DNA of 64,000 nucleotides from Salinisphaera sp963835375 (GTDB taxonomy: Bacteria; Pseudomonadota; Gammaproteobacteria; Nevskiales; Salinisphaeraceae), in NCBI GenBank assembly GCA_963835375.1, contig CAWIGB010000012.1:1-64000 (forward strand), written 5' to 3'. Within the stretch, counting starts at the first letter, position 1. Every line of letters begins with the position of its first letter. The notes below the pieces were generated by a model. It did not search any database. It had not been told where the DNA came from and was given only the letters and a program-made list of their open reading frames with translations. The translations under genes were made by a program, and so were the position numbers. Shown here piece after piece: positions 48,339 through 57,702 of the stretch.

Positions 48339-48647
48339 TCAGTCGCTGTGCCGGGTGAACGACTCGACTGCGTTGGCATAGGTCTGCATCGACTGCGGCA
48401 CGTGCGGTGTTTCAGCCGGATTGCCGGATACGGATCACCTGAGCGTAGTAGCGGGCAACGTCGGCTTGTTGAGCGGCATCGAGATCGACGCGGCGGTCGC
48501 CGATGAACAATCGATGCTGTGCGTTGAAACGGATGCTGCCGTCGTCGTGGCCATAGAGCTGGGCATCGCCGTGGTCGCAGCCGGCAAGGCTGACCGCCAT
48601 CAGGACGAGGACGAACAGCGAAAAAAGACGGGCGCCGTCGGTTTCAT
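48339..48647 (-). CDS. Small lipoprotein of the ABC operon, two frameshifts
   Basis: ATG 48647 begins MKPTAPVFF; one more T in the T6 run near 48620-48625 continues it as SLFVLVLMAVSLAGC, a lipoprotein signal with lipobox LAGC. The mature part IRFNAQHRLFIGDRRVDLDA then AAQQADVARYYAQVIRIRQS resembles the start of YggN/DUF2884 proteins. After a second shift near 48412 it ends YANAVESFTRHSD at 48339. The total is about 102 residues. It follows the ABC permease gene by 18 bases and probably shares its transcript. Confidence 0.6.
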
Positions 48648-48665
48648 GGCTCGGGCCCTGGAGCG

Positions 48666-49601
48666 TCAGACGAGGGTCGTGAATCGGTGCCGATACGCCG
48701 TCGCGCCGACCAGGCAGGCTGCGGCAAAGACGAGGCCTAACCAGAGATCGAGGCTGGCCATCGGGCGATAGAGCAGGGCCAGCGCGTGCCGGAACCCGCC
48801 GGCATGGCCGAGCGACGAGAGCGCTGCGGTATAGCCGGTCGGCAGAATCTGGCCGATCAGCAGATGCCAGACCGGATTCGGCAGGCCGAGCGCGCCGAGC
48901 ACGGCGAACACCGCGGGCACGAGCATCGCCATGAGGGCCGGATGCCGTCGCGCGACCGCCGAACACAGCATCAGCCAGCCGGTGACCGGGGCGATGGTGA
49001 GCATGTAGATCGGCAGCGCCGCGAGCGTGAGGCCGGTCGTTGCGCCGAGATGCGTCTCGGCGAACAGATGGCCGGCGCTGGCGCCCGAGCCGAGCAGCAA
49101 CAACAGGTAAGTGCCCATCGTCACCCAGCCGGTGACAAGCGCGGCCACGGCATAGATCACCGGGAGCGCGAGCATTGCGATCAGGGCCTTGGCTGCGACG
49201 CTCTGGCCGTCGGTGGTGGGCATCGATTTCCAGAACAGGATGCTGCGATCGCGGCGCTCCTCGAACAGGCAGCCCAGCGCATAATTCAGCGTGGCGGCGC
49301 CGAAGGCGAGCAGAAACAACAGCAGCACGGCGAGCAGGAGCAGCGCGATCGCCTGGCCGAGGTCGGCCATCTCGCCCGGGCCGAGGGTGTCGAGGTTCAG
49401 GGCCAGTGCGTTGAGCACGCTGCCGCTTTCGAACTGGATCTTGATGTTCGCATGCGTCTTGTTGATCAGGCCGATGACCAGCATCACCAGGTTCAGCCCA
49501 ATCACGACCGCGCCGAGAATGACCGGCGCATAGAACAGCCGGCGGTGCTCCATGGTCTCGCGCCGCAACAGCCACGCGATGTTGTGCCAGGCGGAGTTCA
49601 T
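48666..49601 (-). CDS. ABC-2 type transporter permease
   Basis: The 311-residue protein has six hydrophobic helices, including APVILGAVVIGLNLVMLVIG, ALLLLAVLLLFLLAFGAATL and MLTIAPVTGWLMLCSAV. The conserved segment EERRDRSILFWKSMPTTD marks this ABC-2 subgroup, in which permeases pair with YtrB-like ATPases. Substrate unknown. Its start overlaps the ATPase stop by four bases. Confidence 0.88.
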   Translation of the reverse strand: MNSAWHNIAWLLRRETMEHRRLFYAPVILGAVVIGLNLVMLVIGLINKTHANIKIQFESGSVLNALALNLDTLGPGEMADLGQAIALLLLAVLLLFLLAFGAATLNYALGCLFEERRDRSILFWKSMPTTDGQSVAAKALIAMLALPVIYAVAALVTGWVTMGTYLLLLLGSGASAGHLFAETHLGATTGLTLAALPIYMLTIAPVTGWLMLCSAVARRHPALMAMLVPAVFAVLGALGLPNPVWHLLIGQILPTGYTAALSSLGHAGGFRHALALLYRPMASLDLWLGLVFAAACLVGATAYRHRFTTLV

Positions 49602-50473
49602 GCGGGCTCCTCGTTCATGCAGGCAGTGAACAGATCGGCCAAGGCCGGCGTACGCGGGTGGTCGTCGAGCGCAGCGATCGCGCCGCCGTCGGTTGCCGAG
49701 GCTCGATCGAAGATCAGCGCATGGGCGCCGAGCAGCCGGCGTTCGCCGATCGGGCCGAGCGCCCGGGCGGCTTCGAGTTCGGCCGGTGCCACGCGCACTT
49801 CCACGAAGCGCTCGGCGAGGTCGTCCATCGAGGCATCGAGAATCTTGCGGCCGTCGCGCAGAAAGACGACGTCGGTGAGGATGTTCTCGATTTCCTCGAC
49901 CTGATGGGTGGTCACCAGAATGGTGCGGGTCTCGTCGAAGTAGTCGCCGAGCAGATTGTCGTAGAACGCGCGTCGGAACAGCAGGTCGAGCCCGAGCGTG
50001 GGTTCGTCGAGCACGAGCAGGCGCGCATCGATCGCCATGATCAGGGCGAGATGCAGCTGTACGGTCATGCCCTTGGAGAGCTGGCGGACGCGGGTGGCCG
50101 GATCCAGCGACGAGCGGGCGAGGAAACGCGCGCAGCGCTCGGCGGAGAAACCGGGATGCAGGCCGCCGACCAGCGATACCGCCTCGCGCACGCGCAGCCA
50201 GCGGGGCAACGTGGCGACATCGGAAATGAAGCAGACGTCGCGCATGAGCGCGTCGCGCTCGCGGATCGGGTCGTGCCCCAGAATGCGCAGCTGGCCGCCG
50301 CCGTTGGCGAGCCCCAGCAACCGGTTGAGCAGGGTGGTCTTGCCGGCGCCGTTGGGCCCGATCAGGCCGACGATGCGCCCGGCGCTTATGTTGAGGTCGA
50401 TATCGGCGAGGGCGACCTTGCGCTTGAAGCGCTTGCCGACGCCGCGCGCCTCGATGACCGGGGTATCGCTCAT
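49598..50473 (-). CDS. ABC transporter ATP-binding protein (YtrB-like)
   Basis: The 291-residue ATPase has Walker A GPNGAGKTTLL, an ABC signature of the form RQLSKGMTVQLHLAL, Walker B LLVLDEPTLGLD and the switch histidine in VTTHQVEEIENIL. The C-terminal extension is about 80 residues. It overlaps the GntR gene and the permease gene by four bases each (ATGA), so all three are translationally coupled. Confidence 0.93.
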   Translation of the reverse strand: MSDTPVIEARGVGKRFKRKVALADIDLNISAGRIVGLIGPNGAGKTTLLNRLLGLANGGGQLRILGHDPIRERDALMRDVCFISDVATLPRWLRVREAVSLVGGLHPGFSAERCARFLARSSLDPATRVRQLSKGMTVQLHLALIMAIDARLLVLDEPTLGLDLLFRRAFYDNLLGDYFDETRTILVTTHQVEEIENILTDVVFLRDGRKILDASMDDLAERFVEVRVAPAELEAARALGPIGERRLLGAHALIFDRASATDGGAIAALDDHPRTPALADLFTACMNEEPA

Positions 50474-50838
50474 GACGAACTATCCTTCGAAGGCATGTCG
50501 AGCAGGCGGGCGGGATCCAGGCCGAGCCGCTCGATGCGGGCACGGATCGCCGGCCATTCCTCGTTGACGAACTGCGCGCGCTCGGAAGCCAGCAGCTGTT
50601 CGCGGGCGCCTTCGCGCACGAACATGCCCAGCCCGCGGCGTTTTTCCACCAGGTCGTCGTCGACCAGCGATTGATAGGCCTTGGAAACCGTCAGCGGATT
50701 GATCTGATAGTCGGCGGCCACCTGGCGCACGGACGGCAGGGAATCGGTCTCGGCGAGTCGTCCATCGAGAATCATGGCCACCACGCGGGCGCGCAGCTGG
50801 CGATAGATCGGCTCGTTGTCGTTCCAGCGTTCGGGCAT
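50470..50838 (-). CDS. GntR family regulator, YtrA subfamily
   Basis: The 122-residue protein has only the winged-helix domain (PIYRQLRARVVAMILDGRL, LPSVRQVAADYQINPLTVSK, LVEKRRGLGMFV) and a short helical tail. This is the YtrA type, which normally represses its own operon with an ABC transporter, often induced by cell-wall stress. It is the first gene of the operon. Confidence 0.92.
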   Translation of the reverse strand: MPERWNDNEPIYRQLRARVVAMILDGRLAETDSLPSVRQVAADYQINPLTVSKAYQSLVDDDLVEKRRGLGMFVREGAREQLLASERAQFVNEEWPAIRARIERLGLDPARLLDMPSKDSSS

Positions 50839-51232
50839 GAAGAGTCCGCTGCCTGTGTGATGCCGAGGCCATGATCAACGTTCGACCACGCGCATCGGCG
50901 TATAGCGCGCCGCCGGCGCCGTTACGCGGTGCCCCCGAGCCGATCGAGACCGCTGAAAGACAGGCCAGGCCGGCCAGCATGCAATGCAGCGTGTTTCACG
51001 TTGCTTGTCTTGGTGCAGTAGTGACGTGGTGTGCGACATAAGTAAAACACCAAGGCGCAATATGCAATATGTTTTCGTGCCACGGTCGAGGAATTCGCGG
51101 CGCGATCTTGTGCGGCTGTCGTTTTTTCTTTCTTTTCAGTTCACTGCGGTATTCGAGCCGGCGCCGGCTGCGCCATGTCATGGGCCGGATTTATACTGGT
51201 CGTGCGATCGCGTGTCCGACAGAGAGAAAACA
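50839..51232. other. Intergenic region between the gntR operon and nucleoside hydrolase
   Basis: It holds the divergent promoters. A stretch at 51020-51080 is AT-richer than the surroundings. TATACT at 51192-51197 is a reasonable -10 for the plus-strand gene (TSS about 51204), without a clear -35. No gene is seen. Confidence 0.35.
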
Positions 51233-52217
51233 ATGGGACGTCGTCTGGGGTTGTGCTGGCTGGGTCTGACCCTGATCGGCGCCGGCGGACCGGCCTTCGC
51301 CACGTCGGATTCGACGCCGCGGCTGGTGGTCATCGATCAGGACGGTTCGGGGCCGGGCGGCAGCAACATGCGCTCGATGCTGGCGCTGATTCAGGCTCCG
51401 GGCGTGAAGGTGCTCGGTATTTCCATGGTCACCGGCAACGCCTTGGATGAAGACCGAGACGCAGCACACGCTGCGCCTGCTTGAACTCATCGGCCGGCGC
51501 GACATCCCGGTGTACGAAGGCGCGGTGCATCCGCTGGTCATGTGGCATGGCTGGGCGCCTGGGGCGGCGACGGCACCGACCCGGACGCTTATCCGGCCGA
51601 CCCGAATGCGCCCCAGGCGATGCCCGAAGGGCGGCCGTCGATCAGCGCACAGCAGGAGGATGCGGCCCATTTTCTGATCGATGCCATGCACGCCCGTCCC
51701 GGGGCAGGTGACGGTGTTCGCCTCCGGGCCGTTGACCAATCGGGCCATGGCGCAGCGTATCGATCCCACTTTCGCGCGCACGGCGAAGGAACTGGTGGTG
51801 ATGGGCGGTTTGATTTGGCGCAAGATCACCGACACGCCGGTCGATATCTCGTTGCAGAGCTGGTATTCGGACCCGATGCAGGCCGCGATCGCGAAGTCGG
51901 ACAGCCCGGTCGCGCAATACCTCGTGACGTACGACACCGAGCGCTACACCATGTGGGACGAGATCGCGGCGCTCGCCTGGTTGCAGCCGCATCTGGTGAC
52001 GAAAACACGCACCTTGTACCTGGATGCCGACATGAGCCACGGGCCGAGCCATCGCAATACGCTTGCCTGGACCCGGCAGCGCAAGCCGCATACCCCGGGC
52101 CGCCCGTGACCGTAACAAATGACGCTCGATCGCCGATCCTTCGAACGGGCGTTCATCGATCTCATGCGCGCGCCGACGCCGCACGCCCGCCAGTCGGCTA
52201 TCGGACAGGGCGACTGA
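51233..52217 (+). pseudogene. Secreted nucleoside hydrolase-like protein, several frameshifts
   Basis: The signal peptide is MGRRLGLCWLGLTLIGAGGP then AFA. The mature start LVVIDQDGSGPGGSNMRSML corresponds to the DxDxxxDD calcium loop of inosine-uridine nucleoside hydrolases, but with DQDGSGPGGSN instead of DTDPGxDD. TLRLLELIGRRDIPVYEGA, VTVFASGPLTNRAMAQRIDP, ELVVMGGLIW and SWYSDPMQAAIA follow in changing frames. The last piece, SFERAFIDLMRAPTPHARQ, ends at 52217. At least four indels are needed. The altered loop is found in a distinct exported subgroup, so activity on nucleosides is uncertain. Confidence 0.7.
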
Positions 52218-52320
52218 AACCGCGCCTACTCGTATAAATGCTTATGGCGGGCGGTGCTGTCACGCTCTATCTTGTCTGGACACGTGCGTTCGGCGTGGTC
52301 TTCGAGGCAGAGGAGCGGGT

Positions 52321-53491
52321 TTGAGCGAGCGTGACTCCCAGGACCCCGGTACCGGGGCGACCGGCTCGTCGAGCCGGAAGAGAGATCGTCTGGCATGGGG
52401 CGCCCAGATTGCGTTGATCGGGCTGTTCAGCTTCGCGTGCATCGCCGTGCTGGGGATGGCCAAGGATTTTCTGGTGCCCGTGGTGCTCGCCTTCCTGTTG
52501 TCAATGGTGTTCGGGCCGGTCCGGCGCGTGTTCGATCGCCGCGGCATTCCGACCATCATCTCCTCGGTCGGTATCGTGCTGGTGCTGGTGATGTTTCTGC
52601 TCGGCCTGGTGTCGGCGCTGACGGTGCCGGCCTCGGACTGGATCGACAACGCGCCGCGCATCGAGCGTCAGATCCAGCAGCGCGTGGCCGAGATCTCGCG
52701 CTCGATGAACGGGTTGATGCGATTCAACGCCAAGATCGAGAAGCTCACCAAGCCGGCCGAGGATCACGACGTCGAGAAGGTGGAGGTGAAGCAGCCCGGC
52801 ATGGCGGCGACGGCCATGATGCTGGCTCCGGCGATCGTGGGCCAGTTCGTGTTCACGCTCGTGCTGCTGTTGTTCCTGCTCGCCTCGGGTGACATGTTCT
52901 ACGAAAAGCTCGTGCATGTGCTGCCGACGTTCCGCGACAAGCGGCGTGCGGTGGAGATCGCGTTCAACATCGAGCGCAAGCTGTCGCGCTATCTGCTGAC
53001 CATTTCACTGATCAACCTTGGTGTGGGCATCGCGCTCGGCGGCGCCATGGCGTTGTTCGGGCTGCCCAATGCGCTGTTGATCGGCCTGATCGCCTTCCTG
53101 CTGAATTTCATTCCCTATCTGGGGGCGGCCGCCGGCATCGTGCTGGTCACGATCGTCGCCGCGCTCAGCTTTGACTGGATTGGCTGGGCGCCGGCCGCCG
53201 GCGGCATCTATCTCGGCATCAGCATCATCGAGGGCCAGTTCATCACGCCGTATCTGGTCGGGCGCAACCTCAGGTTGAACACGGTCGTGGTGTTCATCAG
53301 CGTCTCGTTCTGGGCCTGGCTGTGGTCGGTGGTCGGCATGGTCGTCGCCGTGCCGTTGCTGGTGGCCGTGCGCACCCTGAGCGAGCATATCGATGGTGCT
53401 GCACAACCTCGGCGATTTCCTGTCCGAGCGGCATGCGGAACGGCTGGAGCAGACGGACGACGATAACGGGGATTCCGGCTCGGGCTCATAG
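52321..53491 (+). CDS. AI-2E family transporter, one frameshift near the end
   Basis: The start is TTG 52321 with GGAGCGGG upstream. About eight membrane helices include IALIGLFSFACIAVLGMAKD, FLVPVVLAFLLSMVFGPVRR, IGLIAFLLNFIPYLGAAAGI and SIIEGQFITPYLVGRNLRLN, the last two being the conserved core of this family. Members export autoinducer-2 or act as Na+/H+ antiporters. After a one-base shift near 53393 the tail reads HNLGDFLSERHAERLEQ and ends in an acidic, Gly/Ser-rich end at 53491. Length is about 389 residues. Confidence 0.88.
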
Positions 53492-53530
53492 AGCGTGTCG
53501 GCGGTTCGTACGCGACCTCGACGATCCTCG

Positions 53531-53869
53531 CTAACCGCCCCGGCCTTGCGCTCGCTCTCGTCGAGGCTCGCCCACCATGCGGCGTAGGGGGAGTGGGCCG
53601 GCGCGCGACGGGTCTCGTCGGCTGCGCCATCCGCCCGCCACACCGGCCCGCGTTCACCGAGCGCGACCTTGGCGCTTGTACACGCTGCCGGACTTGCGGG
53701 TCTCTTCCGCGTTGCCCGCATCGCGGACGGCGCGCCGTGCCGACATGAGCGTCGATACCCGGGATTGGCGCTCGGCGTCATCCAGCCGCGGGTCGGTGCA
53801 GCGCCAGAGCCGGTTGCGGGCGACGAAATAGCGGCCATCGCGGGTGATGGGGTAATGCGCATTCTTCAT
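53531..53869 (-). CDS. Small conserved protein of unknown function, frameshifted
   Basis: From ATG 53869: MKNAHYPITRDGRYFVARNR then LWRCTDPRLDDAERQSRV and LMSARRAVRDA. After a shift near 53690 it continues KVALGERGPVWRADGAADET and ends SPYAAWWASLDESER near 53531. This fits a widespread soluble proteobacterial protein of about 100 residues with a DGRYFVxxxRLWR start. No function is known. The end position is approximate. Confidence 0.55.
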
Positions 53870-54101
53870 CGGTCTTACCGTCGGCATGATGCCGTCATAT
53901 CGTCCTCATCCGCGTGAATCGTCATGGTCGAGCACGCCCGGTTCGCCTGCCACGACATCGGCAAAATCGCCGAGCGATTCCCCGATGCGGTCGAGACCAT
54001 TCTGGTGGGGTCGCGACTGCGAATGGCCGTGAGCGGGGTTTCATGCGTTGTTCAGGCTGTACAGCATAACTTGTACGCAGCGAATCCAACGGAGCATCGC
54101 C

Positions 54102-54328
54102 ATGAAACGACTTCTCTTCGCTGCGCCGCTACTGGTTCTGCTGGTTGCCTGTGTGGCGCCGTACCACGATCACGACGGGTGGAGCCGTCGCGATCATGGC
54201 GACGACTACGACTGACACGACGGGATCATGAACACCGGCGCGATGATGATCGGCGCGGGTATGGATACGACCATGATGATGGTCACGAACGCGACCACGG
54301 CGACCACGACTGGCATGATCACGATTGA
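54102..54328 (+). CDS. Small His/Asp-rich lipoprotein, one frameshift
   Basis: ATG 54102 starts MKRLLFAAPLLVLLVAC, a lipoprotein signal with lipobox LVAC, then VAPYHDHDGWSRRDHGDDYD and a TGA at 54213. The next frame continues without break as RRDHEHRRDDDRRGYGYDHD and ends ERDHGDHDWHDHD at 54328. The same composition on both sides suggests one missing base near 54213 and a protein of about 75 residues with many His and Asp, possibly a metal-binding periplasmic lipoprotein. If the stop is real, it is a 37-residue peptide. Confidence 0.55.
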
Positions 54329-54348
54329 TCGGCCGTCACTGTGGCGGA

Positions 54349-55299
54349 TCAGTCCAGTTCCTCACGGCGGGGCAGCCCGTCCGAGTCGCCCGGATACTGA
54401 ATGACGCGTGCCGCGATCGCGTTCGCACGCGCCACCGCCGCTCGCGGCATCAGCCCTTCGAGTCGGGCACTGATGAAGCCGACGGCAAAGCCATCGCCCG
54501 CACCGACGGTATCAACGATCCGATCGACCGTTTGCCCTGCCACTTGGCAGCGGTTGTCGGCAGACTGCCAGTAAGCGCCTTCGGCGCCGAGCTTGACCAC
54601 GACTTCGCCCGAGCCGGCGCCCAGATAGAAATCCGCGATCACTTCGGGCTCGCGCGAGCCGGTCAGAATCTCACCTTCATCGATACCTGGCAGCACCCAG
54701 TCGGCCTTGGCCGCCAAGGCATTGATCGCCTCCCGCATCGCTTCCCTGCTGGCCCACAGACTGGGCCGCAGGTTGGGGTCGAACGAGATCGTGCCGCCGG
54801 CTGCCCGCATGGCGTCCATGGCGTGGTGACACAGCGCCCGCGCGGAATCGCTGATCGCTGCGGGGATGCCGGTGCAATGCAGATGTCGCGCGCCGGCCAT
54901 CCGCTCGGGCGGAAGGTCGCCCGGCGCCAGTGCGCTGGCCGCCGAGCCGTGACGGAAATATTCGGTTTCCGGGTCGCTGCCGTCCGCGGTGCGCGACTTG
55001 ATCTGCAGGCCGGTCGGCCGGGTCTCGTCGATCACCACGTGTCGGCAGTCGATGCCCTCGCTGGCCAGCGACTCGAGAATGAAGCGGCCAAAGGCATCGT
55101 GACCGACGCGGCTGGTCCAGTCGACGGTCAGGCCGAGCCGGGCCAGACCGATCGCCACGTTGCTGTCGGCGCCGGCCAGCCGGCGCGTGAAATGAGCGAC
55201 GCGCGCCAGATCGCCGCTGGTGTCGGCGGCGAACAACGCCATGCTTTCGCCAAAGGTCACCACGTCCACGCCGGCAGTGTTGTCGCGCTTGCTCCTCAT
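54349..55299 (-). CDS. kdgK: 2-keto-3-deoxygluconate kinase (PfkB family)
   Basis: The 316-residue intact sugar kinase phosphorylates 2-keto-3-deoxygluconate at O6. It has the PfkB start VVTFGESMALFAAD, GADSNVAIGLARLG, FDPNLRPSLWAS and the catalytic VDTVGAGDGFAVGFISARLE. KdgK, rather than fructokinase, is inferred from the ESM..F start and from the neighbouring LacI regulator and mannonate dehydratase. Its start overlaps the regulator stop (ATGA, 55296-55299). Confidence 0.85.
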   Translation of the reverse strand: MRSKRDNTAGVDVVTFGESMALFAADTSGDLARVAHFTRRLAGADSNVAIGLARLGLTVDWTSRVGHDAFGRFILESLASEGIDCRHVVIDETRPTGLQIKSRTADGSDPETEYFRHGSAASALAPGDLPPERMAGARHLHCTGIPAAISDSARALCHHAMDAMRAAGGTISFDPNLRPSLWASREAMREAINALAAKADWVLPGIDEGEILTGSREPEVIADFYLGAGSGEVVVKLGAEGAYWQSADNRCQVAGQTVDRIVDTVGAGDGFAVGFISARLEGLMPRAAVARANAIAARVIQYPGDSDGLPRREELD

Positions 55300-56333
55300 G
55301 CCGTCGGGGCGGTCGAGCCGCGGACGTTGAGCGTGGCCGGCAACCGGTGGATGGTCGCGGGTGCGGCGTCGCCTTCGATGCGGGCCAGCAGGGTTTCGAT
55401 GGCGCGCCGGCCGATGGCGTCGACCGGCTGGGCCAGCGTCGAGATGCCGGGCCCGGCCAGCGCGCACCAGGCGAGCTCGTCGATGCCGAGAACCCCGAGC
55501 CGGTCGAATCCGCCCAGTCGCTGCAAGGCGTGGCATACGGCCAGCGTGACCACGCCGTTGGCACACAACACGGCGGTGGGGCGAGGTTCGGTGATCAGTT
55601 CGGCCAGGCGTTGGTCCAGCGCTGGCGTATCGAGTTCATCGATGATGGCTTCATGCACGGTGCCAGCAAGGCCCCGGTGCCGGCATTCGGCCTCGAAAGC
55701 CTCTGCGCGAGCGATACGGGAACTGATGCCGGCGATCGGCTCGATGATGAGTTCGAGCCGTTCGAAGCCATGGGCGACGAGATGGTCGATGGCCTCGCCG
55801 ACCGCGGCCAGGTCGTCGAGCCCGACCATGTCGCAGTCCAGCGCGCCGATCTGGCGGTCCACCAGCACCATCGGCAGCCCACGCTCGCGCATGGCCTCGA
55901 GTGCTTCTGTGTTGCGGCCGACGGTGTTCACGATCAGACCGTCCACGCTATAGCCGTCCAGCACGTCCAGATGCCGACGTTCCAGCGTCTCGTCATTGTC
56001 CGTATTGCAAACCATCAGCGAGTAGCCGGCGTCGCCACAGGCACGCTCGGCTGCGTGGATGAGTGCCACGCTGTAGGGGTTGCGGATATCGGCAACCAGC
56101 GCGCCGATAAGGCGGGTGCGGCCGCCGCGCAGGCTGGCTGCAATGCGGTCCGGTCGGAAACCGAGACGCTCCACCGAGCGCTCGATCCGCGCCTGCATGG
56201 CCTCGGACAGGCGATGACGCTCGGCGCCGAAATAACGCGAGACACTGGTCTTGGAAATACCCGCGTCGCGCGCAACGTCGCGAATGGTAGGGCGGCGTGT
56301 GCTGTCCTGGGCCTGCGGCCGCAAATCGCTCAT
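55296..56333 (-). CDS. LacI family transcriptional regulator of hexuronate genes
   Basis: The 345-residue protein has the LacI helix-turn-helix TIRDVARDAGISKTSVSRYF at residues 15-35 and a periplasmic-binding-like effector domain (RLIGALVADIRNPYSVALIH onward). It is divergent from uxuA and coupled to kdgK, so it most likely controls both, responding to 2-keto-3-deoxygluconate or a derivative. This role is inferred from context. Confidence 0.9.
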   Translation of the reverse strand: MSDLRPQAQDSTRRPTIRDVARDAGISKTSVSRYFGAERHRLSEAMQARIERSVERLGFRPDRIAASLRGGRTRLIGALVADIRNPYSVALIHAAERACGDAGYSLMVCNTDNDETLERRHLDVLDGYSVDGLIVNTVGRNTEALEAMRERGLPMVLVDRQIGALDCDMVGLDDLAAVGEAIDHLVAHGFERLELIIEPIAGISSRIARAEAFEAECRHRGLAGTVHEAIIDELDTPALDQRLAELITEPRPTAVLCANGVVTLAVCHALQRLGGFDRLGVLGIDELAWCALAGPGISTLAQPVDAIGRRAIETLLARIEGDAAPATIHRLPATLNVRGSTAPTA

Positions 56334-56446
56334 CGGACTCCTCGAAGCACGACCCGCGCCCGGCACGGATTCGATCGCCGGGTGACGGACACGGGGCGCA
56401 AATGGGCATCGTTCGACCGTGCGGGCCCGCCTGGTCGATGATGACA

Positions 56447-56517
56447 CTATCGTTATGGCCCAAGTATAGACATCGCGGCGGGTGCCTGCCGATCCCGAGA
56501 TGCCACAGCAACGATAG
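56447..56517. promoter_or_regulatory. Pair of inverted 8-mers, candidate LacI operators
   Basis: CTATCGTT at 56447-56454 and its exact reverse complement AACGATAG at 56510-56517 bracket the promoter region between the divergent lacI-type gene and uxuA. The second copy touches the uxuA ribosome binding site. Each could be a half of a LacI-type operator. Confidence 0.4.
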
Positions 56518-56526
56518 GAGACGATC

Positions 56527-57702
56527 ATGGAATACACCTGGCGCTGGTTCGGTCCGCCGGATCCGATCACGCTGGCCGAGATCCGCCAGACCGGTGCGAC
56601 CGGTATCGTTACCGCGCTCCACGAGATTGACAACGATACCGCCTGGCCGGCGGCCGCGATCGCCGAACGCAAGAGTGCCATCGAGGCCGCGGGTCTGAGT
56701 TGGTCGGTGGTCGAGAGCATTCCGCTCAGCGAGGCGATCCGGACCGGCGGCCCCGGGCGCGACGCCGACATCGACGCCTGGGCCACCACGCTGCGCCGGC
56801 TGGGTGCGGCCGGCGTGCGGACCGTGGCCTACAATTTCATGCCGGTTGCCGACTGGACGCGGACGGAACTGGCACGCCCGCTCCCGCATGGCGGCACCGC
56901 GCTGGCCTTCGACTACATCGCCTGCGCGGCCTTCGATCTGTTCCTGCTGGAGCGGCCGGGCGCGGCAGACGACTATGATGAAGCCGAGCGCGCTGCGGCG
57001 AAGGCGCATGTCGATGCGCTGGACGCACCGGCGCGCCAGCGCCTGATCGACACCATCACCGCCGGCCTGCCCGGCGCCGATGCCGGTTACGACCTGGCCG
57101 GTTTCCGCGCCGCGATCGCAGCCTATCGCGGCATCGGCCGTGCCGGGCTGCGCGAGAACCTGCGCTATTTTCTCGAACGCGTGGTGCCGGTCGCCGAGGC
57201 CGCGGGCGTGCGGCTGGCGATCCATCCCGACGATCCGCCGCGGCCGTTGTTCGGTTTGCCACGAATCGTTTCCAGCGCGGCCGACGCGCGCTGGATTGTT
57301 GATGCGGTCGACAGCGAGGCCAATGGCCTCACGTTCTGTACCGGCTCCTATGGCGCCGCCGCCGACAACGACCTGGTCGCGATGGCGACCGAGTTCGCCC
57401 CGCGTATCCATTTCGCGCATCTGCGCTCGGTGGCGCGTGATCTGGTCGATCCGCGTTCGTTCGCCGAGGCCGAGCACCTGGCCGGTGATGCCGATATGCC
57501 CGGCGTCATGGCCGCGCTGATCGAGGAGGAGGATCGAAGACGCGCGGCCGGCGACGTGGGGCTGCCGATGCGCGCCGATCACGGCCATCGTCTGCTGGGC
57601 GACGCCGAACGTGACCCGCGCCCCGGCTATCCGCTCTATGGCCGTCTTCGCGGGCTGGCCGAGCTGCGTGGTCTGGAACAGGGGCTGCGCTATCGGCGCT
57701 GA
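56527..57702 (+). CDS. uxuA: Mannonate dehydratase UxuA
   Basis: UxuA dehydrates D-mannonate to 2-keto-3-deoxygluconate, the substrate of the kinase nearby. The 391-residue intact protein has the typical start MEYTWRWFGPPDPITLAEIR, then GIVTALHEID, VVESIPLSEAIRTG, YNFMPVADWTRT, LAIHPDDPPRPLFGLPRIVS, LTFCTGSYGAAADNDL and MRADHGHRLLGD, which hold the metal-binding Cys, His and Asp. GGAG precedes ATG 56527. The 3' end overlaps the convergent MFS gene by 13 bases. Confidence 0.95.
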   Translation: MEYTWRWFGPPDPITLAEIRQTGATGIVTALHEIDNDTAWPAAAIAERKSAIEAAGLSWSVVESIPLSEAIRTGGPGRDADIDAWATTLRRLGAAGVRTVAYNFMPVADWTRTELARPLPHGGTALAFDYIACAAFDLFLLERPGAADDYDEAERAAAKAHVDALDAPARQRLIDTITAGLPGADAGYDLAGFRAAIAAYRGIGRAGLRENLRYFLERVVPVAEAAGVRLAIHPDDPPRPLFGLPRIVSSAADARWIVDAVDSEANGLTFCTGSYGAAADNDLVAMATEFAPRIHFAHLRSVARDLVDPRSFAEAEHLAGDADMPGVMAALIEEEDRRRAAGDVGLPMRADHGHRLLGDAERDPRPGYPLYGRLRGLAELRGLEQGLRYRR

